A DNA stretch of 8,571 nucleotides from the NCBI GenBank assembly GCA_040877415.1, contig JBBDNV010000009.1:1-8571 (forward strand), in the 5' to 3' direction. The position numbers and the translations under genes are program-made. This document shows, in pieces, positions 1 to 5,663 of this stretch. Below the pieces are notes generated by a model, which searched no databases, was not told where the DNA came from, and saw only the letters and a list, made by a program, of their open reading frames with translations. Positions within the stretch are counted from its first letter, which is position 1; the number at the start of each line of letters is the position of its first letter. The DNA comes from JBBDNV01 sp040877415 (GTDB lineage: Bacteria; Planctomycetota; Planctomycetia; Pirellulales; PALSA-1355).

Positions 1-240
1 CCTGTTACTCCTGTTCATCCTGTCTGTTTTCCCGGTGCCTTTTTTGGACAGGATGGACAGGATCGACAGGATCAGGATAGACAGGATCGACAGGATGATT
101 GGAAAGGCGACGGAAAGTCACCTGCATTCTCATCCTGTTATTCCTGTTCATCCTGTCTGTTTTCCTGGTGCCTTTTTTGGACAGGATGAACAGGATTGAC
201 AGGATGATTGGAAAGACGCGCCACCTGCATTCTCATCCTG
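1..240. repeat. Tandem palindromic repeat units built from a CCTGTTCAT nonamer
   Basis: Two tandem units are visible; equivalent bases recur at about 1, 134 and 237. Each unit holds a left arm with 9-bp periodicity (CCTGTTATT CCTGTTCAT CCTGTCTGT), a T-rich spacer ending in TTTTTTGG, and a right arm with the complementary periodicity (ACAGGATGA ACAGGATTG ACAGGATGA). In the second unit 143-157 and 180-194 are perfect 15-nt inverted repeats; in the first, 10-24 and 47-61 pair with one mismatch. The first unit is longer because its right arm has extra ACAGGATCG-type copies. The RNA would fold into long hairpins on either strand. No transposase is nearby. The same family recurs at 8254-8313, so it is probably a dispersed chromosomal repeat; its function is unknown. 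Confidence 0.85.
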
Positions 241-933
241 TTATTCCTGTTCATCCTGTCTATTTCTCGTCTCGTCCTGTTCATCCTGTCTGTTTCTCGT
301 CTCGTCCTGTTCATCCAGTCGGTTTTTCGTGTCGTCCTGCCGGTCCGGTAGAGAATTCTTGGCCTCCGCGGGAAACTGTTCGGCGAAGAACTGGCGAAAG
401 TCCTGGTTCGCTTGGGGATCCAAAATCACCGTCTTGCGTCCGCCGGTCAGGCCCACCTGGCGCGAGTCGAAGTCGAACAACACGGTGGCCCAGTTGCGAC
501 CGTCGTTCATCGACAGGGCGTATTGCCAACGGGGCTCGCCGTCAGCCGCCCTGTTCGACCAATCGAAGGTCGTATCGAGCACCAGCGCCCGCCGCAGATT
601 GGCAATGCCCCTGGCCGCCGCGGCGTCTTTTGTTTGCACCACGATCCATGGGATTTGATTGAATTCCTGGAACTGGGCACGCGGCGGCGCGTCGGGGTCG
701 GCCGGCTTCTCTTCCCCTGCCGGCTCTTCGAGCACGTCGTCGCCGAGCGAAAGGCCGGGCTCGCCCAATTTGAGCACCTCGACCTGGGGAGCCTTGTCAA
801 TCAATTGGGCCGTGGCGCTGCCCCAAAAATCCTGGACCCGGCGTTGGTTGCGATAGTGATACCAGACGCTGAACCCCGCCGCCGAAAGCGCGACCACCAG
901 GATGATCACAATCACGATGGGTCCGCGCTTCAT
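241..933 (-). CDS. Membrane-anchored protein of unknown function with repeat-derived acidic/basic tail
   Basis: This is a 230-residue protein I do not recognise. Residues 5-25 form a single hydrophobic helix (IVIVIILVVALSAAGFSVW) after a short basic N-terminus, so it is probably an inner-membrane anchor with the rest outside the cytoplasm. Residues 30-195 look like a folded domain interrupted by a Pro/Glu/Asp-rich linker at 66-88. The stretch from about 96 to 190 (IVVQTKDAAAARGIANLRRA, WATVLFDFDS) looks globular. Residues 197-230 are a low-complexity charged tail of decapeptides produced by the 30-bp repeats. The natural C-terminus was therefore probably near residue 195, and the tail may be dispensable. 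The ATG start fits the beginning of the anchor; there is no clear Shine-Dalgarno sequence. It is divergent from the gene at 1077, and a shared promoter region is likely. Confidence 0.75.
   Translation of the reverse strand: MKRGPIVIVIILVVALSAAGFSVWYHYRNQRRVQDFWGSATAQLIDKAPQVEVLKLGEPGLSLGDDVLEEPAGEEKPADPDAPPRAQFQEFNQIPWIVVQTKDAAAARGIANLRRALVLDTTFDWSNRAADGEPRWQYALSMNDGRNWATVLFDFDSRQVGLTGGRKTVILDPQANQDFRQFFAEQFPAEAKNSLPDRQDDTKNRLDEQDETRNRQDEQDETRNRQDEQE
245..334. repeat. Three 30-bp tandem repeats inside the 3' end of a coding region
   Basis: Three copies of a 30-bp unit beginning TCCTGTTCATCCTGTC lie at 245-274, 275-304 and 305-334. The first two are nearly identical, while the third has drifted (CCAGTCGGTTTTTCGTG). 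The core is the same nonamer as in the 1-240 repeat. Because 30 is a multiple of three, the unit reads through on the minus strand as a decapeptide, DEQDETRNRQ, which forms the C-terminal tail of the protein encoded at 241-933. The near identity of the copies next to the dispersed repeat suggests a recent local duplication by slippage; that is inference. Confidence 0.85.
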
Positions 934-996
934 GATGTTTCAACTCGCTCGCTCGGCGCCCTTACGCGCGCTTGCACTAGCCACGCGATTGGGGGG

Positions 997-1006
997 CAGT
1001 ATACTG
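997..1006. promoter_or_regulatory. Palindromic -10-like site in divergent spacer
   Basis: CAGTATACTG is a perfect 10-bp palindrome that reads TATACT (one base off TATAAT) on both strands. It lies 70 nt before the plus-strand start at 1077 and 63 nt before the minus-strand start at 933, near the middle of the spacer. It could be a bidirectional -10 element or a small operator. No good -35 is found at 16-18 bp on either side; TTGCAC at 972-977 is 22 bp away from the plus-strand hexamer. The call is tentative. Confidence 0.3.
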
Positions 1007-1076
1007 GGGATTTCACCAGGCGCACGATCTGCTGATCGATTGGCCGGCATTCCTAATCTACGGTCCGCGCAGCGTT

Positions 1077-1301
1077 ATGTCCAACGAGTTCGATCCCTAT
1101 CGCGAAGCCTTGGTCATCGAAACCGCCACCATCTGGCCCGACGAATATGACGACTGGGAACCGGCCGATCGCGAGCGGGTCGAAGAATTGTTGCACGCCG
1201 AGCCGGCGCGGGCTTCCGAGTTGGAATACATCCGCATGCACACCGGCTTTGTACGGCAGATTACCGTCACGCCGGCCGACATCCAGCGGCTGAGCACCTA
1301 G
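1077..1301 (+). CDS. Small acidic protein of unknown function (74 aa)
   Basis: This 74-residue protein has no membrane segment, signal peptide or cysteine. The sequence (MSNEFDPYREALVIETATIW, then PDEYDDWEPADRERVEELL) is rich in Asp/Glu and looks helical, ending in a short region ITVTPADIQRL. Amino-acid composition and codon use are those of a real gene: G/C-rich third positions and no low complexity. I believe similar short proteins occur in planctomycetes, but I cannot name a domain. The ATG start is the only one that keeps the MSNEFDPYREAL opening; no Shine-Dalgarno sequence precedes it. It is followed within 7 nt by a palindromic repeat that may end transcription. Function unknown. Confidence 0.65.
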   Translation: MSNEFDPYREALVIETATIWPDEYDDWEPADRERVEELLHAEPARASELEYIRMHTGFVRQITVTPADIQRLST

Positions 1302-1307
1302 GCCACG

Positions 1308-1391
1308 GAAATAAGGGGAGACCGGCTCGGAGCATCTGGCGCCGTCACAAGCGAAACGGAGGGCGGCTCGGTGGCGGTCCCCTTTTATTTC
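1308..1391. repeat. 84-bp inverted-repeat element, possible terminator
   Basis: The left arm GAAATAAGGGGAGACCG (1308-1324) and right arm CGGTCCCCTTTTATTTC (1375-1391) are inverted copies apart from two 2-nt indels. The middle holds a repeated GGCTCGG (1324-1330 and 1364-1370) and a GGCGCC palindrome. On the plus strand the GGGG...CCCC stem is followed by TTTTATTT, so the RNA could act as an intrinsic terminator for the 74-aa gene, although the loop of about 50 nt is long for that. It may instead be one copy of a dispersed palindromic repeat. Confidence 0.6.
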
Positions 1392-1431
1392 AACACGCGA
1401 CTAATTCTACAGCGTCGGTGCCGTCGCCACC

Positions 1432-1438
1432 GGGGAAG
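1432..1438 (+). promoter_or_regulatory. Shine-Dalgarno-like site supporting the internal aroB start
   Basis: GGGGAAG lies 9 nt before the GTG at 1448. Nothing comparable precedes the alternative GTG at 1418. This favours the downstream start for aroB. Confidence 0.4.
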
Positions 1439-1447
1439 ACCAATCCC

Positions 1448-2527
1448 GTGACCGCCGTCGACGTCAAGCTTCACGAGCGCAGCTACACGATCGAAATCGG
1501 CACCGACCGTCTGGCCGAGCTCGGGCCGTTGGCCGCCCGCTGGTGTTCGCTCTCGCACGCCGTGATCATCACCGACGCACAGGTCGAGAAGCCGCACGCC
1601 CTGGCGGCCGCCGCCAGCTTGTCCGAAGCCGGGGCCGCCGTCGATCTGCTCGTCGTCGAGCCCGGCGAACCCACCAAATCGGTCGCCTCGGCCGCCGGGC
1701 TATGGGACAAACTGCTCGAGCTGGGCGCCGATCGCCAGACCGTCGTCGTCGCCGTCGGCGGCGGAGTCGTCGGTGATCTGGCAGGATTCGTCGCCGCCAC
1801 GTTTGCCCGCGGGCTGGCCTACGTGCAGGTGCCGACCACGCTTCTGGCGCAAGTCGATAGTTCCGTCGGCGGCAAGGTTGGCGTCAACCTGGCCGGCGCC
1901 AAGAACATGGTGGGAGCATTCTGGCAGCCCGCCGGAGTGCTCATCGACACCGCCGTGCTCGACACCCTGCCCGAGCGCGAGTATCGGTCCGGGCTGGCCG
2001 AAGTGGTCAAATACGGCGTGATTCTCGACGCCGATTTTTTCGCGTATCTCGAGCTTCACGCGGCCGAGTTGACGAAGCGCGACGCGGGCGCGCTCGAGCA
2101 CGTGATCGCCCGCAGTTGCCGCTTGAAGGCCGACGTTGTCGAGGCCGACGAGCGCGAACTCACCGGACGCCGGGCGGTGCTCAACTACGGCCATACGTTC
2201 TGCCACGCGCTGGAAACGGTCACCGCCTACGGCCGTTTTTTGCACGGCGAGGCCGTGGCGATCGGCATGACCTGCGCCGCGCGGCTGGCCGAACGCTTGG
2301 GCCGGGTCGATCGCGCATTCACCGAGCGACAGCAAAAGTTGCTTTTGGCGCTGGGGCTGCGGGTCGATTTTCCGCCCGTCGACCTGGACCGGCTGCTCGT
2401 CGCCATGTCGCACGACAAAAAGGTCGAGCGCGGCCGGCTGCGGTTCGTGCTGCCCTCGCGCATGGGACACGTCGAGCTGGTCGGCGACGTCGACGAGAAA
2501 GTCGTGCGCGCGGCGCTAAAAGATTGA
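1448..2527 (+). CDS. aroB: 3-dehydroquinate synthase
   Basis: AroB converts DAHP to 3-dehydroquinate, the second step of the shikimate pathway to aromatic amino acids, using NAD and a divalent metal in the cytoplasm. From GTG 1448 the protein has 359 residues, close to the roughly 362 of E. coli. The NAD-binding region is intact: GEPTKS near residue 73-78, GGGVVGD at 104-110, and the hallmark VPTTLLAQVDSSVGGKVGVN at 128-147. The three metal ligands are visible as E185 (SGLAEVVKYG), H249 (NYGHTF) and H266 (LHGEA), matching E. coli positions within two residues. An upstream in-frame GTG at 1418 would add MPSPPGKTNP but has no ribosome-binding site. dprA follows on the same strand after 134 nt. 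Family assignment is very secure; the start is less so. Confidence 0.95.
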   Translation: MTAVDVKLHERSYTIEIGTDRLAELGPLAARWCSLSHAVIITDAQVEKPHALAAAASLSEAGAAVDLLVVEPGEPTKSVASAAGLWDKLLELGADRQTVVVAVGGGVVGDLAGFVAATFARGLAYVQVPTTLLAQVDSSVGGKVGVNLAGAKNMVGAFWQPAGVLIDTAVLDTLPEREYRSGLAEVVKYGVILDADFFAYLELHAAELTKRDAGALEHVIARSCRLKADVVEADERELTGRRAVLNYGHTFCHALETVTAYGRFLHGEAVAIGMTCAARLAERLGRVDRAFTERQQKLLLALGLRVDFPPVDLDRLLVAMSHDKKVERGRLRFVLPSRMGHVELVGDVDEKVVRAALKD

Positions 2528-2564
2528 TGGCTCCGCAGGAGATTAGGCGTTTCAAATTGGTGTG

Positions 2565-2631
2565 TGCCGCGGGTGGCTTGTCCACCCGTGCTCCCCGCGC
2601 TGCTACACTGCTGGACAAGCCGGCCGCGGCA
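2565..2631. repeat. 67-bp imperfect palindrome between aroB and dprA
   Basis: TGCCGCGGGTGGCTTGTCC (2565-2583) and the reverse complement of 2613-2631 agree at 17 of 19 positions, giving a long stem with a 29-nt loop. An alternative, mutually exclusive hairpin uses CGGGTGG (2570-2576) and CCACCCG (2582-2588) with a 5-nt loop. No T-tract follows either stem, so it is not a standard intrinsic terminator. The loop contains TGCTACACT (2601-2609), which resembles an extended -10 site and could start a dprA transcript. It is either a dispersed repeat or a folded leader; I cannot tell which. Confidence 0.6.
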
Positions 2632-2661
2632 ACTTGAAAACATGACACGGGCAACCCACGA

Positions 2662-3789
2662 GTGAACCTGCCGTCCCAAACCACCGGTGGCGAGACGCTG
2701 GCGGACGCCGTTCGCTTGTCTCTTGTTGCCGGCATCGGCCCGCGGCTGCGCAAGGCGCTCGTGGACGAATTCGGCACGTCGAGCGCCATATTGGCGGCGG
2801 CGCCGGCCGATTTGCGCCGCGTGCAGGGAATCGGCGCGGAACTCGCGCGGCGGATCGCCGCGGCCAAAGACGAGATCGACGTCCAGGCCGAGCTGGACTT
2901 GTGCGCCGAGCACGGCATCCGCATCCTCACCGATCACGACGACGACTATCCGCGCGCGCTCAGCGAAATCTACGATCCGCCCGCCATCCTGTTCGTGCGC
3001 GGGCAAATCCTGCCGCAAGACGCCCTGGCGATCGCCATCGTCGGCGCGCGGCACGCCACGCAATACGGAATCGCGCAAGCGGAGCGATTGGCCGGCAGCC
3101 TGGCCCGCGCGGGCCTGTCGATCACGAGCGGACTGGCCCGCGGTATCGACGCCGCCGCTCATCGCGGAGCATTGGCGGCCGGCGGGCGCACGCTGGCCGT
3201 ATTGGGAAGCGGGCTTTTGAACATGTATCCGCCGGAACACGCCGAGCTGGCCGACCAGGTCGCCGCCAACGGCGCGGTGATCAGCGAGGCCCCGCCCAGA
3301 AGTCCGCCGCTGGCCGCCGCGTTTCCGCAGCGCAATCGGATCATCACCGGCATGTCGCTGGGCCTAATGGTGGTGGAAGCCTCGACCCACTCGGGCGCGT
3401 TGATATCGGCGCGGCACGCCATGGAACAAGGGCGCGAGGTGTTCGCCGTCCCCGGCCGCGTCGACAGCCGCATGTCGCGCGGCTGCCACCGCCTGATCCG
3501 CGACGGCGCCAAGCTGGTGGAAACGGCCGAAGACGTCCTGGAAGAGCTCGGCCCGCTGGTGGCCCCCACGCAGAACGCCGCCGGCGAAGCGGTCCATCAT
3601 CCCGCCGAGCTGATGCTTAACGCGGTCGAGCAGCAGGTTTTGTCGGCCATCACCAGCGATCCAACCACGATCGACGCCATCATCGCCACTAGCGGCCTGC
3701 CCACGCCGCAGGTGCTCTCGACCATCAGCGTGCTGGAAATGCGCCACCTGGTGAAGCGCTTGAGCGGCAACACCCTGGCGCGGCTGTAG
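2662..3789 (+). CDS. dprA: DNA-processing protein DprA/Smf
   Basis: DprA binds incoming single-stranded DNA during natural transformation and loads RecA onto it in the cytoplasm. The 375-residue protein has the full three-part layout. An N-terminal helix-hairpin-helix/SAM-like region covers 15-70 (VAGIGPRLRKAL, VQGIGAELARRI). The Rossmann core at about 75-290 has IVGAR (126-130), SGLARGIDAAAH (156-167), GSGLLNMYPPEH (182-193), SEAPP, FPQRNRIITG (221-230), VVEAS, SGALISA and FAVPG (261-265). A C-terminal winged-helix domain lies at about 315-375 (QQVLSAITSDPTTIDAII). The usual Asp of GxGLDxxYP is Leu186, and the Asn of GCNxLI is His276; both are minor changes. The GTG start overlaps the stop of a 7-codon upstream reading frame. 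The TAG stop abuts a GTCAGGCAC palindrome. Competence is not proven, since many non-transformable bacteria keep dprA. Confidence 0.95.
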   Translation: MNLPSQTTGGETLADAVRLSLVAGIGPRLRKALVDEFGTSSAILAAAPADLRRVQGIGAELARRIAAAKDEIDVQAELDLCAEHGIRILTDHDDDYPRALSEIYDPPAILFVRGQILPQDALAIAIVGARHATQYGIAQAERLAGSLARAGLSITSGLARGIDAAAHRGALAAGGRTLAVLGSGLLNMYPPEHAELADQVAANGAVISEAPPRSPPLAAAFPQRNRIITGMSLGLMVVEASTHSGALISARHAMEQGREVFAVPGRVDSRMSRGCHRLIRDGAKLVETAEDVLEELGPLVAPTQNAAGEAVHHPAELMLNAVEQQVLSAITSDPTTIDAIIATSGLPTPQVLSTISVLEMRHLVKRLSGNTLARL

Positions 3790-3808
3790 GTCAGGCACCG
3801 TGCCTGAC
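3786..3808. repeat. GTCAGGCAC palindrome at the 3' end of dprA
   Basis: GTCAGGCAC (3790-3798), one C, then GTGCCTGAC (3800-3808) make a 9-bp perfect inverted repeat. The preceding GTAG (3786-3789), which includes the dprA stop codon, is also shared with the inverted copy at 3961-3985. No T-tract follows, and a one-base loop cannot close, so the RNA hairpin would lose the innermost pairs. More likely a dispersed repeat than a terminator. Confidence 0.7.
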
Positions 3809-3960
3809 ATGCTGGAAAGTTCAGCACGACTGAGCGGCTACAAGGAGTTTTCAGCACGATAGAAAGGCCCAAAATCATGACAAAGACAATTACAGTGAGG
3901 TCTCTTTGGGTTCCGCAACGGGAAACCATGAACTCCTTGTGCACTCGAACACTAACATCT
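3809..3960. other. Spacer between convergent genes with internal repeats; no gene seen
   Basis: This 152-bp stretch is visibly more AT-rich than the genes around it. It contains a direct repeat TTCAGCACGA at 3820-3829 and 3850-3859, 30 bp apart. It also has a 10-bp perfect inverted repeat, ACAAGGAGTT (3840-3849) with AACTCCTTGT (3931-3940), which would close an 81-nt loop. An open frame starting at ATG 3877 runs into the antisense of the transporter gene and has no coding character. The stretch could be part of a repeat element together with the flanking GTCAGGCAC copies, or a small RNA; neither is shown. Confidence 0.5.
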
Positions 3961-3985
3961 GTCAGGCACGGGGTGCCTGACCTAC
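3961..3985. repeat. Inverted second copy of the GTCAGGCAC palindrome, inside the transporter 3' end
   Basis: GTCAGGCAC (3961-3969), GGG, GTGCCTGAC (3973-3981) form a 9-bp perfect stem. Read on the minus strand, 3972-3985 is GTAGGTCAGGCACC, identical over 14 nt to 3786-3799. Here the TAG is out of frame, so the transporter reads through the repeat as GQAPRA and stops at the TGA (3962-3964) inside it. Confidence 0.75.
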
Positions 3986-4936
3986 GCGGCCCCGATCGCG
4001 CACGAGCGGCACGCCGTAGCGCAGCAACAATCCGGCCAGAATCAAGCCACCGCCCACGAGCGTCCACGGCGCCGGCACTTCCTCCCACGCCATGTAGACC
4101 CACACCGGCAGCAGGATCGGTTCCAACAGGCCGATCACGGTCGCTTCCTGTGACGTGATCGAGCGCAACCCGCGGGCGAAAAAAACGTACGGCAGCGCCA
4201 TCTGAAACAGTCCAAATCCGGCCAGCACCGGCAACTGCACCATCGTGGGCCAGGCGTTTAAGTAGAGCATGTAAGGAAAGATCACGGCGGCGGTAACCAG
4301 GTGCGCCACCGCGACGATCCATACCGTATCGAGCCCGCGCAGCGCGCGCAGCGAAAGCACCACGCCCGCGTACGAAAAGCCGGACACCAGGCCGCACAGC
4401 ACGCCGGCCCGTGCTTGTCCCTGCACCTCGAACCACAGGATGATCGCCAGGCCCAGGCCGCCGACAACGAGCGGCAGGCGCTCGCGCGGGGCAAACGGCT
4501 CGCCGAGCACCAGCACTCCCACCAGAAAGACCCACCAGGGCGCCGTGCTTTGCAGCCAGATGGCGTTGGCCGCGGTGGTGAGCGTCATGGCCGAAAGATA
4601 CGTCACGTTCATCGCCGCGAACGCGACGCACAGCGGCACCAGCTTGACGTCCCATTTGGGCCGGCGCACCGCGGGCAAAAGCAGCAGCCCGGCAAACGCG
4701 GCCCGCCAGAACGCCAACAGCACGCCGCGATCTTCCGGCGGCCAAACCTCGAAGGTCGTGGCCTTGGCAAACAGACCACTGGAGCTCCACATCACGGCGG
4801 CCAGCGCAACCAAAAGCCGGCCGCCCAGCGCGCCATGACCCACGGCTGTCGGTTGCCGGCCATCGTGGGGCGGGCCGCCGGAGTCGACCACCTTGTCGAC
4901 CGATTCGAGCGCGGACGTTTTGTCGCTGGATCTCAC
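3962..4936 (-). CDS. EamA-family (drug/metabolite transporter superfamily) permease
   Basis: This 324-residue inner-membrane protein has about ten predicted helices (near 41-57, 72-90, 97-118, 122-144, 153-170, 178-197, 204-225, 234-254, 264-284, 290-306), arranged as two EamA repeats. Family-typical stretches are TAANAIWLQSTAPWWVFLVG with LGEP in the first half and SQEATVIGLLEPILLPVWVY in the second. Such permeases export or import amino acids, metabolites or drugs; the substrate cannot be read from sequence. The GTG start gives a 40-residue polar N-tail that is unusual for the family, and internal GTG codons at residues 16 and 32 are possible starts. The gene lies 19 nt downstream of the zinc-ribbon gene on the same strand and is probably co-transcribed. 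The last residues (GQAPRA) are encoded by a palindromic repeat. Confidence 0.88.
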   Translation of the reverse strand: MRSSDKTSALESVDKVVDSGGPPHDGRQPTAVGHGALGGRLLVALAAVMWSSSGLFAKATTFEVWPPEDRGVLLAFWRAAFAGLLLLPAVRRPKWDVKLVPLCVAFAAMNVTYLSAMTLTTAANAIWLQSTAPWWVFLVGVLVLGEPFAPRERLPLVVGGLGLAIILWFEVQGQARAGVLCGLVSGFSYAGVVLSLRALRGLDTVWIVAVAHLVTAAVIFPYMLYLNAWPTMVQLPVLAGFGLFQMALPYVFFARGLRSITSQEATVIGLLEPILLPVWVYMAWEEVPAPWTLVGGGLILAGLLLRYGVPLVRDRGRVGQAPRA

Positions 4937-4955
4937 GGAGCGCTACGCGGGGGCC

Positions 4956-5510
4956 TCAGGAAATCATGATGGCCAGGAACATGATCAGCAATACGACAAC
5001 CACCACGCCGGCGACGATGATCGCCAGTCGAAACCAGAAATCGGCCCGCTTGCGGTCGATCAATTCCTGCTGGCGAATGTATTCCGCGCTTTTTTCCCGC
5101 CGCAAACGAAACTCGGCGTTGCATTGCGGGCACATGGCGCGCTGGCCGACCATGTCCAGCGGCACTTCCAGCTCGTGCCCGTTGGGACAGGGAATGTGCA
5201 ACAGGGTTTCGCCGACGGCGGCGGCGTCCAATTCTCCGGTGTCCAGCTCGCCGACGTCGAATCCTTCGAGCCCGCCCGCGCCGGCGGCCTTGCCGGCCGC
5301 GCCCAGATCATCGTCGTGGTCCAACGGCGGCAGATCGATTTGCGGCGCCGGGGCCGGCACGGCGGACTCGGTTCCAAGCGACGGCTGCGAACGTTCCACG
5401 GTGGGAATGATAAAGTTGACGCCGCACTGCGGGCATTGGCACTGCATGCCCATGTGCGCTTCTTCGCCTTGCAACAGATGCCCCTGGGGGCACAAGAATT
5501 GAAACGTCAT
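4956..5510 (-). CDS. Double zinc-ribbon protein with C-terminal membrane anchor
   Basis: This 184-residue protein has two short zinc-ribbon-like modules. The first has C7-P-Q-G-H11 and C26-P-Q-C29 (with an extra C24); the second has C108-P-N-G-H112 and C127-P-Q-C130. Between them is an acidic, Ala/Gly/Pro-rich linker (about 40-100) with a small repeat, DVGELDTGELD. A charged helix (about 138-157) leads to one strongly hydrophobic segment at 161-183 (LAIIVAGVVVVVLLIMFLAI), so it is a tail-anchored or single-pass protein with the ribbons probably in the cytoplasm. Pairing CPxGH with CPxC suggests metal binding by Cys3His, but possible roles (protein or nucleic-acid contact) are open. The ATG start places the first ribbon at the very N-terminus. 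It is divergent from the S1 gene and probably the first gene of a pair with the EamA transporter. Confidence 0.8.
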   Translation of the reverse strand: MTFQFLCPQGHLLQGEEAHMGMQCQCPQCGVNFIIPTVERSQPSLGTESAVPAPAPQIDLPPLDHDDDLGAAGKAAGAGGLEGFDVGELDTGELDAAAVGETLLHIPCPNGHELEVPLDMVGQRAMCPQCNAEFRLRREKSAEYIRQQELIDRKRADFWFRLAIIVAGVVVVVLLIMFLAIMIS

Positions 5511-5580
5511 GGCCCGAATCCGGCTGTCGAGAATCCCGATATGATGTTGGGTGCCAACGTCGCGGTCCGCCGGTCTTCCA

Positions 5581-5610
5581 TTGTACGCGTGTGGGGGCGG
5601 CTGCTAAAAT
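5581..5610 (+). promoter_or_regulatory. Possible sigma-70-type promoter for the S1 gene
   Basis: TTGTAC (5581-5586) and TAAAAT (5605-5610) are 18 bp apart, in a locally AT-rich part of the 153-bp divergent spacer. This predicts a leader of about 45 nt before the ATG at 5664. The -35 match is poor (TTG only), so the call is tentative. Confidence 0.35.
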
Positions 5611-5663
5611 ATCGCGAGCCTGGCCTTAACGTGCGTCCGTTTTTTGATGAGTCTTGATCCCCA

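Noticed and set aside
1..334. CRISPR array
   Set aside because: Repeats are 9-bp and 30-bp periodic without unique spacers of constant length, and no cas gene is present.
99..662. 187-codon plus-strand frame rich in HPVCFSSRPVHPV
   Set aside because: The repetitive part is the nonamer repeat read in frame and the rest is antisense to the gene at 241-933.
1700..2470. 256-codon minus-strand frame opposite aroB
   Set aside because: A shadow of aroB, whose catalytic residues are all present on the plus strand.
2227..3240. 337-codon minus-strand frame spanning the end of aroB, the spacer and the start of dprA
   Set aside because: It crosses two well-supported genes on the other strand and shows no recognisable protein.
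3790..3808. Intrinsic terminator after dprA
   Set aside because: The stem has a one-base spacer and no following T-tract, so it does not meet the usual form.
3877..4158. 93-codon plus-strand frame in the convergent gap
   Set aside because: It continues into the antisense of the transporter gene and its unique part is short with no coding signal.
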